Positions 30,540 through 38,979 of a stretch of DNA of 47,497 nucleotides are shown in pieces. The stretch spans positions 1-47,497 of IMG/VR virus record IMGVR_UViG_3300047475_000019; one strand, given 5' to 3'. The translations under genes and the position numbers were made by a program. Within the stretch, counting starts at the first letter, position 1, and each line of letters starts with the position of its first letter. The notes beneath the pieces were generated by a model that had not been told where the DNA came from, did no database searches, and saw only the letters and a list, made by a program, of their open reading frames with translations. Source of the DNA: a virus.

Positions 30540-32242
30540 AATAATTTACTAAAGTTTCTTTGTTTTTCAAACTTTATCACACTTCTAAACTTATCAAACA
30601 TTGTATCTCCCTTATGACTTATGACAAATACATTTTGGTCAGCAAAAGTGTGCAATATTTTTAAGAAATCATCAGTACCAGTAGTATCTAAACTACTATC
30701 AAAGATTTCATCTAGTATTAGTAAATTAGTGTTGGTTGAGTTTTTCATCTTTGCAACAGCTCTCCAAGTAAAGAGAAGTGCAAGGTCAATCCTCATTTTT
30801 TCACCCTCACTAAAAGAAGAATAACTAAATTCATCTCTGTGTCTGGACTTAATAGTTTCATTAAAATTATTGTCCAGTTTAAAGTTAACATAAAAATCCA
30901 TACTTGTCAAGTACCCATTGATTAATTTATTCATAATCGGTAAATACTTGTTTATTATCTTTGTTTTGATACCAGTATCCATTAATAGATTTCTTGCAAC
31001 ATCTACATAAAACTTATCTTCTCTTAGTTTAGTTATCTGTTCCTCTTGTATCTTACATCTTTCTGATAATCTAGTGAGTTTTGCTTTGTCTTCTTCAGAT
31101 ACTTCACCTTTTTTATAATTAGAAATATCTTTTTCAGTTGATATGATTAGTTTTTGCATATGTGTAATTGATGCACAAGACTTTGCAATCTCAACTTCTT
31201 TTTCTCTTATTTGTTTTAATAACAACTCTACATCATTTAAAATAGTTTCCTTTGATTTAAGTTCTACTTTTAATTTTTCTATACCATCATTTAGTTCTTC
31301 TATTCTGTTATGTTTTTCTTCTATCTTTTTATTCTTTAGTTCAGACTCTATGTCTTGAGTACAAACTGGACAAGTTTCATTATTTTCAAAAAACTCTTTT
31401 TGTCTTTTATTTTCATCTATACGATTAGAAAGTTTAGCTTCCATTTTATGATATTCACGAATACTATTTTTGATATCTTGTTTTTTAAAAACTTTAGGTT
31501 GTAGTTCTTTTACCTCTTCATTAAGAACATCAACTCTTTTACTTTCCTCTAGTTTTACAGATTCAGTTTCATTTACTAAAGATACTTTTTCTTCTATAAG
31601 TTTTACTTTATTCTTTTTTATATCCTCAATATATTTTGATTGTAAATCTATTTTTTCTTTAGAGAGTCTAAATTCATATTCTATTGATTTAAGTTCTTCA
31701 GAAACTTCTTTTACTTTATGTTTTAATAAGAAATTCATTAATGAGAATATCTTAATGTCTAATATATCCTCTACTACTTCTCTTCTATCTTTACTTCTTA
31801 ATTGCATAAAAGGAACAAATGTAGATGAGCCTAAGATTACAACTTGAGTAAATGAACGATAATTTAATTTAAGGATTTGTTGTTCTAATATCTTTTGTGT
31901 ATCTAATGCATTTGCATCTTGATTCATCATACGACCATTACAATATATTTCAAATATATTTGGTTTCATACCACGAATAATTTTAAAGTTATTTTTTTGT
32001 ATTACAAATTCTATCTCAACAATAGTTCCCCCTAAATTGATAGAGTTAATTAGTTGTGACTTACTCACAGTTCTAAATGGTTTATTGAATAGTACAAAAC
32101 ATAGTGCATCAAGAACTGTTGATTTACCAGAACCATTTTCTCCGACTATGAGTGTTGTAGGGCTTCTATCTAATTCAACTTCTAAAAAATAATTACCAGT
32201 AGATAATAAATTTTTCCATCTAACTTTCTTAAATATTATCAA
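30536..32242 (-). CDS. 46: Recombination nuclease ATPase gp46 (SbcC/Rad50-like)
   Basis: This 568-residue SMC-like ATPase works with gp47 to resect DNA ends for recombination-dependent replication. The N-terminal Walker A is GENGSGKSTVLDALCF (about 34-49). Long coiled coils flank the zinc hook CPVC (in NETCPVCTQD). The signature motif is FSEGEKMRIDLALLF and Walker B is LLILDEIFDSSLD. The start is TTG in a TTGA overlap with the Mom-like gene. In T4, gp46 and gp47 are adjacent; here seven genes separate them. Confidence 0.94.
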   Translation of the reverse strand: MIIFKKVRWKNLLSTGNYFLEVELDRSPTTLIVGENGSGKSTVLDALCFVLFNKPFRTVSKSQLINSINLGGTIVEIEFVIQKNNFKIIRGMKPNIFEIYCNGRMMNQDANALDTQKILEQQILKLNYRSFTQVVILGSSTFVPFMQLRSKDRREVVEDILDIKIFSLMNFLLKHKVKEVSEELKSIEYEFRLSKEKIDLQSKYIEDIKKNKVKLIEEKVSLVNETESVKLEESKRVDVLNEEVKELQPKVFKKQDIKNSIREYHKMEAKLSNRIDENKRQKEFFENNETCPVCTQDIESELKNKKIEEKHNRIEELNDGIEKLKVELKSKETILNDVELLLKQIREKEVEIAKSCASITHMQKLIISTEKDISNYKKGEVSEEDKAKLTRLSERCKIQEEQITKLREDKFYVDVARNLLMDTGIKTKIINKYLPIMNKLINGYLTSMDFYVNFKLDNNFNETIKSRHRDEFSYSSFSEGEKMRIDLALLFTWRAVAKMKNSTNTNLLILDEIFDSSLDTTGTDDFLKILHTFADQNVFVISHKGDTMFDKFRSVIKFEKQRNFSKLL

Positions 32243-33033
32243 ATGAATTCCTCCAAACTTGCTGTTCCATACTTATCTGCAACTTTATTTACATTAGTAG
32301 AGTTATGTTTTACTTTACCACTATCTTGTTTGAACGGCATTACCTTTGTCAAAGTATATTTCTCGTCCTCTGGTTTTTTAACTTTCCATTCCAAGTCTTT
32401 ATCTTTTGGATAGTCTAAATTCCAATTCATAGTAGATTTTTTAAGATACTTTCTATATGTTTTATTCATAGGATATATGTAACGAAACTGTTTACCAAAA
32501 ACTCTAGTAATTTTCATTTCTTTTAGTTGTTCGGAATTAGGTCTGTGTCCATACTTCATTCCATCATCATTTGGTAATTGTCCTTGTAATGTTCTTGGAT
32601 GTACCTTTTCCCCATCTAAAATATAAACATCTGTCCAAACAAATCCACCATATAAAAAATTTGCAGATTGATAAACATATCCAGGCTTACCAACAATACC
32701 ATCTGCCCAAGTATAAAGATATTTTATATTGGATAAATTTTCTCGTATATAACTTAATGTTTTTGATAACATTTGAGATTCAGAATTACGAGGCATATCT
32801 TCATCCATACACATTTTTCCTATTTCATAATAATCTTTTGTATCTAATTCTGGAAATATTTTTTGTATGGTATGTTTAGGTCTAGTTCCCCAACCTAAAG
32901 TTATTACCCCAACTAACTTTTCATTTTGATAACAACCTAACCAATGTTTAGTTAGTCTAGGCATAACTGCACTATAATGTCTTTTTTGAACGAAAAGAGT
33001 TGCAACTTTCCAATCAATAGTCTTTATTATCAA
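32239..33033 (-). CDS. Mom-like DNA-modification protein, 264 aa
   Basis: The first 150 residues look like the GNAT-type Mom family: QKRHYSAVMP (about 16-25), VGVITLGWG, YEIGKMCMDEDMPRNSESQM, LSKTLSYIRE and YTWADGIVGKPGYVYQSANF. Phage Mu Mom adds a carbamoylmethyl-type group to N6 of adenine and blocks host restriction. Related proteins occur in marine phages. The C-terminal 100 residues are basic and specific to this branch. The start is TTG, overlapping the 79-residue gene by 20 bp. Adenine modification would add a second base-modification activity beside the cytosine route. Assignment is from motif reading only. Confidence 0.6.
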   Translation of the reverse strand: MIIKTIDWKVATLFVQKRHYSAVMPRLTKHWLGCYQNEKLVGVITLGWGTRPKHTIQKIFPELDTKDYYEIGKMCMDEDMPRNSESQMLSKTLSYIRENLSNIKYLYTWADGIVGKPGYVYQSANFLYGGFVWTDVYILDGEKVHPRTLQGQLPNDDGMKYGHRPNSEQLKEMKITRVFGKQFRYIYPMNKTYRKYLKKSTMNWNLDYPKDKDLEWKVKKPEDEKYTLTKVMPFKQDSGKVKHNSTNVNKVADKYGTASLEEFI

Positions 33034-33253
33034 TCTTTAAATCACTTTCTGTTTCAATAACAACTCTTGCACCACAAGGTAGAATTGGTTTATCATTACC
33101 ACCATAAAATAATTTAGATGGGCCTAGTATTTCAACACTATGACAATAAGTATTTTTACGACCTTCTTTGATAGTAATTACTGCTTCATTTGTTCCGTGT
33201 TTTTTATTTGCACGAATCTTGTGTTGATTTATGTGTATGTATTTTTTAGTCAT
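33014..33253 (-). CDS. Conserved hypothetical, 79 aa
   Basis: This small basic protein is rich in beta-strand and has an N-terminal MTKKYIHINQHKIRANKKHG segment and a GPSKLFYGGNDKPILPCGAR segment. Similar small proteins occur in marine T4-like phages, from memory, without a known role. It overlaps the oxygenase gene by 8 bp and the Mom-like gene by 20 bp. Confidence 0.55.
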   Translation of the reverse strand: MTKKYIHINQHKIRANKKHGTNEAVITIKEGRKNTYCHSVEILGPSKLFYGGNDKPILPCGARVVIETESDLKIDNKDY

Positions 33254-33767
33254 ATATGTAATCCATTGCGATTATTATTCTGTCTTCTTCTTCTAAAACT
33301 TCTTTAGGTAAATCTGGAGCTCTATGTGGAATACTTGCATCAAAAACTACAAGTGAATTTTGCACACCTTCTTTCATATCTCCAATACCTATATAAGTTC
33401 CATACTTAGGATATTTATTTTGTGCATAATATATGATACTTAAATCTGGACTTTCGTTAGTGTCTGCTTTCTGGTGTGTGTGATACATATTAATCGTTTC
33501 TTTAGATTGTTTCATACCCCAACACATCGTAAATGCACCAAATCCTATCTTGTTTAAGATAAACATATCATATATTGATTTGAAAAAATTATCCCAATGT
33601 TTATGTATTTTAACATATTTTCTGTGTATGTCAACCTTTGTTTGATATAAAGGTTTCATTTTATTTGGAGTAGGGTTATGTTTTAACTCATACTGTATAT
33701 CTTTTACTATAAGAAGCCTATCTTCCTCTGATAATATATCATTTTTTGTTATAATCATTTTAGTCAT
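33246..33767 (-). CDS. Possible 2OG-Fe(II) oxygenase, 173 aa
   Basis: H96-T-H98 (NMYHTHQKAD) and H148 (ASIPHRAPD), with R163 (EDRIIIAMDYIYD), can form the oxygenase facial triad and 2-oxoglutarate contact. The SLVVFDASIPHRAP segment is the typical late strand pair. The N-terminal half is helical. It overlaps another oxygenase gene by 8 bp. The family is divergent, so confidence is lower than for its neighbours. Substrate unknown. Confidence 0.55.
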   Translation of the reverse strand: MTKMIITKNDILSEEDRLLIVKDIQYELKHNPTPNKMKPLYQTKVDIHRKYVKIHKHWDNFFKSIYDMFILNKIGFGAFTMCWGMKQSKETINMYHTHQKADTNESPDLSIIYYAQNKYPKYGTYIGIGDMKEGVQNSLVVFDASIPHRAPDLPKEVLEEEDRIIIAMDYIYD

Positions 33768-34389
33768 TTACTATTAAATTCGTAACGATAGTTATTCTCA
33801 TTTCGTCATTATATGATTTATCTACTTGGTGTTCTAAGTAAGATGGTATAATTATCATATCATCTTCTGTTGTCAAAACAAAATGTTTTTCAGAAAATAT
33901 TGAAAAGTCTACTTCATTTATTCTAGGTTTAAATTTAGGTTTAATATGATGCAAACTTTTAGCAAACATACTAGGATTTCTAAATGTGGTTGGTTTATGA
34001 ACATCTTTATTAAACTTTATATAATGAATACAAGAATAGTCTGCAACTGGTAAATGATTATGTGGAGCCATATATTGAGAACCTTTAGTTGCAACAATAT
34101 TATCTAAACTATATTCAAACCTTTTAAATTTTAGTTGTTTAGTAAATTCAGTAAATGTATTATTGTAAACATCTGTTAGTTTATCTAAAACTGGTTTATC
34201 GTAATCATCATTGTCAAAATCAGCATATGAATGATGTATGTCACTATTACTATCAAACTTATTTCTATAACTATTTTTTTGGTAATTCTTTTCTACAATA
34301 TCAATTATACTTTGTTTATTATATAAGTTTGGGTCAATATGAAATTTGTAAATCATTGTTGGGAACAATGGTATGCTGTCAATCCTCAT
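33760..34389 (-). CDS. 2OG-Fe(II) oxygenase family protein, 209 aa
   Basis: The protein has the marine-phage oxygenase pattern: an N-terminal SIPLFPTMIYKF, H110-N-H112 (YMAPHNHLPVADYSCIHY), H187 (IIPSYLEHQVDKS) and R198 (EMRITIVTNL). The P-L-F-P-T start is typical of the putative 2OG-Fe(II) family in cyanophages and pelagiphages. It overlaps genes on both sides by 8-11 bp in the block between gp47 and gp46. The target molecule is unknown. Confidence 0.7.
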   Translation of the reverse strand: MRIDSIPLFPTMIYKFHIDPNLYNKQSIIDIVEKNYQKNSYRNKFDSNSDIHHSYADFDNDDYDKPVLDKLTDVYNNTFTEFTKQLKFKRFEYSLDNIVATKGSQYMAPHNHLPVADYSCIHYIKFNKDVHKPTTFRNPSMFAKSLHHIKPKFKPRINEVDFSIFSEKHFVLTTEDDMIIIPSYLEHQVDKSYNDEMRITIVTNLIVND

Positions 34390-34876
34390 CTTTACAAATA
34401 CCCATAATCAAAGATAAAAACATTTTGCCTGGTGGTGCAATAATTCTAATACCAGAATTGGGTGGCATTACAATAAAACTTCCCTCTTTGAGTGGTAGTT
34501 TAAAAATGCCTTTCTCACCAGTTTGAATGTCTAAGTCTATACAATCTGGAGAACAACAAGGTACATATAACATACGATAATGTGATGGAACATCTGTAGC
34601 CTTGTTTAAATCTGCTTGTACAACATAATATTTACCGAATCCAACATCTTCTAATAACTTCATTAGTTTATCAAATAGTGGTTGCATCCAATCGTGTTCA
34701 GTTACATCTGCAAAGCTTTTATCTTTTGTAAAAACATCTTTTGCAACATCAAGAAAATTCTCGTGAAAAGATAATGCTTGACTATGCAAAAGAGTTTTAT
34801 CATTTTTATTACGATTTTCACCTAACCAAATAGAACCCTTTGGGTGTATATCTTTTATTTCATTAAATTTAATCAT
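34379..34876 (-). CDS. Cupin-like hypothetical protein, 165 aa
   Basis: The C-terminal half has a jelly-roll-like series of strands (YRMLYVPCCSPDCIDLDI, then GIFKLPLKEGSFIVMPPNSG) like the cores of the adjacent oxygenases, but no clear H-x-D pair. A CCSPDC cluster could bind metal or be redox-active. It may be a degenerate or diverged member of the oxygenase group. It overlaps PstS by 8 bp and the next oxygenase by 11 bp. Function not assigned. Confidence 0.5.
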   Translation of the reverse strand: MIKFNEIKDIHPKGSIWLGENRNKNDKTLLHSQALSFHENFLDVAKDVFTKDKSFADVTEHDWMQPLFDKLMKLLEDVGFGKYYVVQADLNKATDVPSHYRMLYVPCCSPDCIDLDIQTGEKGIFKLPLKEGSFIVMPPNSGIRIIAPPGKMFLSLIMGICKDED

Positions 34877-35840
34877 TAAGTGGTATAAGTCCTTTACCTA
34901 TCAAATATCCGTCATCACCTATTGCTTTATCGGATGTAAATTCTTTCACATATTCTCTAATGCCTGGAATCACAGTTGCGTGTGCATCTTTTACATAAAA
35001 CCATAATGACCTAGAAATAGGATATGTACCATTACTAATTAATTCAAATTCTGGACTAACACCATTAATTGTTGCAGCCTTTACTTTATCTCTATTCTCA
35101 TCTAAAAAAGAATAACCAAATATACCTAATGAATCTGGGTTTGTTATTAATTTTTCAATTATTAGATTGTCGTTCTCACCAGCTTCTATATATACACCAT
35201 CTGTTCTTATTGCACGACATTCAGATTTATATAATTCTTTATTTTTTTCTTTAAGTTTTTTTCTCTCTGGATATGTTTTACAGCCCCTTTCAATACCAAG
35301 TTCATTAAGTGCATCTCTAGTACCAGATGTTGGAGGTGGGCCATAAACAGCAATAGGTAAGTCTGGATATGTTGGATTTATTTCTATCCATTTTTTATAT
35401 GGATTAGGTTTAACAGTTTTACCATCAATGTCTGCTGGTACATCTTTTGCAAGTGCAAGATATAAATCTCTTGTTGATAAATGAAAGTTAACACCTTTTT
35501 TTGAGTTTGCAATCGCAATACCATCATATCCTATTTTAACTTCTGTAATATCTTTGATACCATTTTTTTTACAATTATCTATTTCTGTTTGTTTTATTCT
35601 TCTTGATGCATTTGTTATGTCTGGGTGTTGTGTTCCCATACCAGCACAAAAAAGTTTTAATCCACCACCAGAACCAGTTGACTCAACTACTGGTGTTTTA
35701 AATCCACTAGACTTACCAAATCGTTCTGCAACAGTTGTTGCAAATGGATATACAGTAGAACTACCTACTATTTTAATTTGGTCTCGTGCAAACAAAGTTG
35801 TTGCAAATAATAATGTAAATACAAATAAGAAGTTTCTCAT
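34869..35840 (-). CDS. pstS: Phosphate-binding protein PstS
   Basis: I chose the ATG at 35840, with AGGAAAG upstream, because it yields a normal Sec signal (MRNFLFVFTLLFATTLFA, then RDQIKIVG); an upstream in-frame extension would bury it. The mature protein has the phosphate-contact segments GSSTVYPFATTV and ESTGSGGGLKLF, plus PPTSGTRDAL. PstS is a well-known phage auxiliary metabolic gene in marine viruses and raises periplasmic phosphate capture by the infected host. It is coupled to a peroxiredoxin gene one base away. Length (323 aa) is normal for the family. Confidence 0.92.
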   Translation of the reverse strand: MRNFLFVFTLLFATTLFARDQIKIVGSSTVYPFATTVAERFGKSSGFKTPVVESTGSGGGLKLFCAGMGTQHPDITNASRRIKQTEIDNCKKNGIKDITEVKIGYDGIAIANSKKGVNFHLSTRDLYLALAKDVPADIDGKTVKPNPYKKWIEINPTYPDLPIAVYGPPPTSGTRDALNELGIERGCKTYPERKKLKEKNKELYKSECRAIRTDGVYIEAGENDNLIIEKLITNPDSLGIFGYSFLDENRDKVKAATINGVSPEFELISNGTYPISRSLWFYVKDAHATVIPGIREYVKEFTSDKAIGDDGYLIGKGLIPLND

Positions 35841-35841
35841 T

Positions 35842-36378
35842 TTACTTTCCTTTATTACTTTTAATATACTGAAGTATATTTTGTGGTGAGGTTTCACCAT
35901 ATGGGTCATCATCTGCATTATCTTTTTTGTTTGGTTCAATAAAAAGATGTTCAATGTTTTTATCATTTATTATAGCCGCATATCTCCACGACCTATCACC
36001 AAAACCTAAATTTTCTTTTTTAACTAACATACCCATTCCAGAAGTAAAATCTCCATTACCATCTGGTATAACTTTAACATTTTCTAAACTATGTTGTTCT
36101 GCCCATTTGTTCATTACAAATGCATCATTACAAGACATACAATAAATGTCATCTATTCCTTCTTCTTTAAACTGTGAATACATAGCTTCAAAATCTGGTA
36201 ATTGATATGTTGAACAAGTTGGTGTAAATGCACCAGGCAAAGAAAACAAAACAACTTTCTTACCACTAAAATAATCATCAGTAGATTTATCTTCCCACTT
36301 ATATGGGTTTGGACAATCCGTGCAATCATTATCTTTTACTCTTGTTTTAAAAACAACATTTGGAACTATATCAACCAT
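35842..36378 (-). CDS. Peroxiredoxin (Prx5-like), 178 aa
   Basis: KKVVLFSLPGAFTPTCSTYQ (about 40-59) contains the Prx5-type active site P-G-A-F-T-P-T-C with the peroxidatic Cys. A later DIYCMSCND has extra cysteines that could resolve the disulfide, and RSWRYAAIINDKNI is the usual late strand pair. Such enzymes reduce peroxides using thioredoxin or glutaredoxin; a glutaredoxin is encoded about 2 kb away. A preceding CTDC pair near residue 18 is unusual. Together they suggest control of oxidative stress during infection. Confidence 0.85.
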   Translation of the reverse strand: MVDIVPNVVFKTRVKDNDCTDCPNPYKWEDKSTDDYFSGKKVVLFSLPGAFTPTCSTYQLPDFEAMYSQFKEEGIDDIYCMSCNDAFVMNKWAEQHSLENVKVIPDGNGDFTSGMGMLVKKENLGFGDRSWRYAAIINDKNIEHLFIEPNKKDNADDDPYGETSPQNILQYIKSNKGK

Positions 36379-36387
36379 TATTTACTC

Positions 36388-37455
36388 CTAAATTTCCATA
36401 TTACTAGCCTCAACATACAATCCTTTTAACATTGTTTTGAGTCTATTTTTATCTAAGTTATTCACATCTATTTCTTCAACATAAGAATCCAATAAGGTTA
36501 TTGTATCTTGTGCATTTTCTATAATTTCATTTTTTACATTCTCAGCTTTCAAGTCTGAAAAGTCCTCTATAATTTTAACATCGTGTGCTTTTGATTCTGT
36601 TAAAACTTGGTCTACAAACTTATCAAACATATATAAGTCTTTTTTATTTACAACTATTAGTTTGACATATTTGTCCTCTAAATCTTTTATTTGATTGAAA
36701 TTATAGTCTTGACCATTAGAATCATCATAATAAACTTTTTTAAATATTTTGTATGGGTTTACAATTCTTTCTAATTCTCTTGTTTCTGTATCAAATATAT
36801 GAAATCCTTTTGGACATTTATCATCATTCCAATATATTTGATAGGGTGTTCCTAAGTAAAATATATGTCCATCATCTGATTTTTTATGAAAGTGTCCAGA
36901 CATTACCATATCAAATCTATTAAACTCTGATTTATCCATACCAGTTTCACTTGGAAAACCGTGATGCATTTCAAATCCTTTTATTTCAAGGTGACCCATT
37001 GCAACTGTAGCTTTTGTCTTTTGCATTTTCTCAAGTGTTTTATTATAGTTTGTTGAATTAATCCAAGGCAGAAAAAATATAGGTATATCAAACTCAACAG
37101 TTTCTGCTTCCGAATATATCTTTATGTTCTCATAACGACTACCAATCAATTCATCAAGTGAATTTACTTCATTAGTATTCTTAAAGTATGTATCGTGATT
37201 GCCCACTATCATATGCACATTTATGTCATTTGTCACAAAACTTTCACAAAACTTTTCTCTGAAGTCTCTTGCAGTTTTGTATGACACAAACTTTCTTCTA
37301 TCCATAACATCACCTAGATGAATACAAGTGTCTATATTATGTTGTTTAAGATAAGGAAAGAATATATCCTCATAGAATTTATAAAAATATGTGTTGAAAT
37401 GGTCGTGGTCATTCCGAGCACCGAAATGGGTGTCGGTTACTAAAGCTATCTTCAT
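36388..37455 (-). CDS. 47: Recombination endonuclease gp47 (Mre11/SbcD-like)
   Basis: This 355-residue metallophosphoesterase has the motifs DTHFGARNDHD, HLGDVMDRR, IVGNHDTYF, GHLEIKG and SGHFHKKS, matching phosphoesterase motifs I-V. It pairs with gp46 to process DNA ends. The C-terminal 100 residues are the gp46-binding/capping region. It has a 9-bp gap to the peroxiredoxin gene and a 3-bp gap to the upstream nuclease. Confidence 0.93.
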   Translation of the reverse strand: MKIALVTDTHFGARNDHDHFNTYFYKFYEDIFFPYLKQHNIDTCIHLGDVMDRRKFVSYKTARDFREKFCESFVTNDINVHMIVGNHDTYFKNTNEVNSLDELIGSRYENIKIYSEAETVEFDIPIFFLPWINSTNYNKTLEKMQKTKATVAMGHLEIKGFEMHHGFPSETGMDKSEFNRFDMVMSGHFHKKSDDGHIFYLGTPYQIYWNDDKCPKGFHIFDTETRELERIVNPYKIFKKVYYDDSNGQDYNFNQIKDLEDKYVKLIVVNKKDLYMFDKFVDQVLTESKAHDVKIIEDFSDLKAENVKNEIIENAQDTITLLDSYVEEIDVNNLDKNRLKTMLKGLYVEASNMEI

Positions 37456-37458
37456 AAT

Positions 37459-37890
37459 CTAATCTATTACGCCTTGTGATTTTAAATATTGTCTATTTTG
37501 TAAGTGATGTTCTTGAATCTGTTGTTTGGATTGACCATTATATTCAACACCTATATTGTGTTTTATCATATACTCAACGATACCCATTTCTCTATCTTCT
37601 TGTCCATCATATATTTTAAAGTCACCTAAGACCCTACCAAACTTACCAGACTTATCTTTCTTTGTCATTAAGACTTGACTTGAACCCACTGGCATAAATC
37701 CTTCCACACACTTTTTTGCGTACAGACCAGCTTTCTTTTCTTCCAAGTCTCTTGTTCTTGATTCTGGTGTGTCAATTCCATAGAGGCGTATTCGTTCATT
37801 ATGAATCCAAGTACCGAAACCCAAATCAATATTGACATCAATAGTGTCGCCGTCCACAATCTTGACAATTTCACATTTATATTCATACAT
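37459..37890 (-). CDS. Thermonuclease-like (SNase) protein, 143 aa
   Basis: I chose the ATG at 37890, which overlaps the previous stop (TAATG); an upstream ATG at 37917 would add nine residues. The staphylococcal-nuclease fold is clear: VKIVDGDTIDVNID (metal Asp), ERIRLYGIDTPE (catalytic Arg and metal Asp), KFGRVLGDF (second Arg) and a helical end. No signal peptide is present, so it would act inside the cell, perhaps in host DNA breakdown or repair next to gp47. Confidence 0.85.
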   Translation of the reverse strand: MYEYKCEIVKIVDGDTIDVNIDLGFGTWIHNERIRLYGIDTPESRTRDLEEKKAGLYAKKCVEGFMPVGSSQVLMTKKDKSGKFGRVLGDFKIYDGQEDREMGIVEYMIKHNIGVEYNGQSKQQIQEHHLQNRQYLKSQGVID

Positions 37891-38075
37891 TATTTCTTTC
37901 CATTTATATGTTTCCAAAGTTGTTCAACAAGGTCATCTTTTAGATATCTTCTATCTAATTCAATACCGTGTTTACGACCTACATTCTCTAACTCTCTCTT
38001 AGTCATAGTCATAAGTCTTGACTTTGAAATCTTTTTTGGTTTTGGTTTAAATATATTTGTTATAAAACTAAACAT
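37890..38075 (-). CDS. Small SAP-like protein, 61 aa
   Basis: Residues about 22-55 (MTMTKRELENVGRKHGIELD, then KDDLVEQLWKHI) look like a SAP or Rho-N type helix-extended-helix that binds DNA. The N-terminus is short and basic (FKPKPKKISKSR). It overlaps the nuclease start and may guide it to DNA; this is inference. The start lies in a strong AAAGGAGATAAA context. Confidence 0.6.
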   Translation of the reverse strand: MFSFITNIFKPKPKKISKSRLMTMTKRELENVGRKHGIELDRRYLKDDLVEQLWKHINGKK

Positions 38076-38094
38076 TTTATCTCCTTTAACTTTC

Positions 38095-38313
38095 TTATTT
38101 ATTTAAGAACTTTACTAAATCATCATATCCACCTATCCATTTGTCATCTAACCAAATCTGTGGAACTGTTCTGAACCCTTGTTCTATTATATAATCTTTT
38201 GCATCTTCATCTTGGTCAATATATATTTTTTCAAAGGGTAAATCTTTTGTTTTCAATAAGTTTTCAGCCTTATCGCAATATAGACATATTGTTGTGCCAT
38301 AAACTTTATACAT
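38095..38313 (-). CDS. Glutaredoxin, 72 aa
   Basis: The thioredoxin-fold redox protein has TTICLYCDKAENLL (C-x-x-C active site CLYC), followed by the cis-Pro segment RTVPQIWLDDKWIGGYDDL, the standard glutaredoxin T-V-P and GG-D contacts. In T4-like phages it supplies electrons to ribonucleotide reductase and could also serve the peroxiredoxin nearby. It starts one base inside the gp55 stop. Confidence 0.9.
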   Translation of the reverse strand: MYKVYGTTICLYCDKAENLLKTKDLPFEKIYIDQDEDAKDYIIEQGFRTVPQIWLDDKWIGGYDDLVKFLNK

Positions 38314-38858
38314 TATTTTTCCTCATAAAAGTTTTCTAAACTCTTTTTAGTTTCTTTTTTCTTTGAACTACTTGTTTTATAAACCTCTTGACCATCAGCT
38401 GGTAACATATTCTTTTGTAAATAATCCATATACTGATTACCATAATTTGTATCATCAAGTGGATTTTGGTCAAAAGTAGCCATCATACTTTTTTCTATTA
38501 TTTTATGTTTAGTATGTGTTTGTTTTTTTTCTTTTTGTATTCTACGAATAAATGCATAATATATTATTTGTGTAAAATATGAAAAGGGATTCTTTGACTT
38601 CTCTGGGTCAAAGTTATTTACATACTGTAAACAGTTTTCAATACCATCACCTATCATTTCTTCTTTATATGAATAATTGATAAAGTTAGGTCTGAATGAT
38701 AAATGTTGTGCAATCTTTAAAAAACACTCACCAATATAATCTGTTACTGGTGGTCTTTCTTCCCCTAAAGATTCTGCATCTTTTACCGTTTCTTTCCACT
38801 CTGTGATTGCTTCTAAGAATTGTTTGTTATTAACATAATGTTGTTTTTTTGCAGCCAA
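38313..38858 (-). CDS. 55: Late sigma factor gp55
   Basis: The 181-residue protein resembles T4 gp55, a minimal sigma factor that directs host RNA polymerase to TATAAATA promoters. DYIGECFLKIAQHLSFRPNF is region-2-like, and ENCLQYVNNFDPEKSKNPFS plus YFTQIIYYAFIRRIQKE match sigma region 2.2-2.4. The C-terminus KKSLENFYEEK is a good sliding-clamp-binding tail, as in T4. The start is TTG with AAGGAA upstream. A promoter at 38907-38880 precedes it. TATAAATA-type sites upstream of capsid genes in the same window agree. Confidence 0.88.
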   Translation of the reverse strand: MAAKKQHYVNNKQFLEAITEWKETVKDAESLGEERPPVTDYIGECFLKIAQHLSFRPNFINYSYKEEMIGDGIENCLQYVNNFDPEKSKNPFSYFTQIIYYAFIRRIQKEKKQTHTKHKIIEKSMMATFDQNPLDDTNYGNQYMDYLQKNMLPADGQEVYKTSSSKKKETKKSLENFYEEK

Positions 38859-38879
38859 TATTATTTCCTTGTATTCATT

Positions 38880-38907
38880 ACTTTACCATATTTTATTTTA
38901 TTGTCAA
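38880..38907 (-). promoter_or_regulatory. Promoter for gp55
   Basis: GGTTGACA with the hexamer at 38907-38902, 16 bp, and TAAAGT (38885-38880). It is arranged back-to-back with a plus-strand promoter candidate. Confidence 0.5.
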
Positions 38908-38931
38908 CCACATAAAAAAATAAATTACCTA

Positions 38932-38959
38932 TTGACAAAATATTTTTCGGTGTTATACT
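38932..38959 (+). promoter_or_regulatory. Plus-strand promoter candidate, antisense
   Basis: TTGACA (38932-38937), 16 bp and TATACT (38954-38959) match 11 of 12 consensus bases on the strand opposite to all neighbours. Transcription would start near 38966 and run antisense into the 147-residue gene. Confidence 0.4.
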
Positions 38960-38979
38960 TATTCTTGTATTGATTGAAA

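Noticed and set aside
34379-34876. Calling the cupin-like protein an oxygenase
   Set aside because: It lacks an evident H-x-D and distal His, so only the fold resemblance is recorded.
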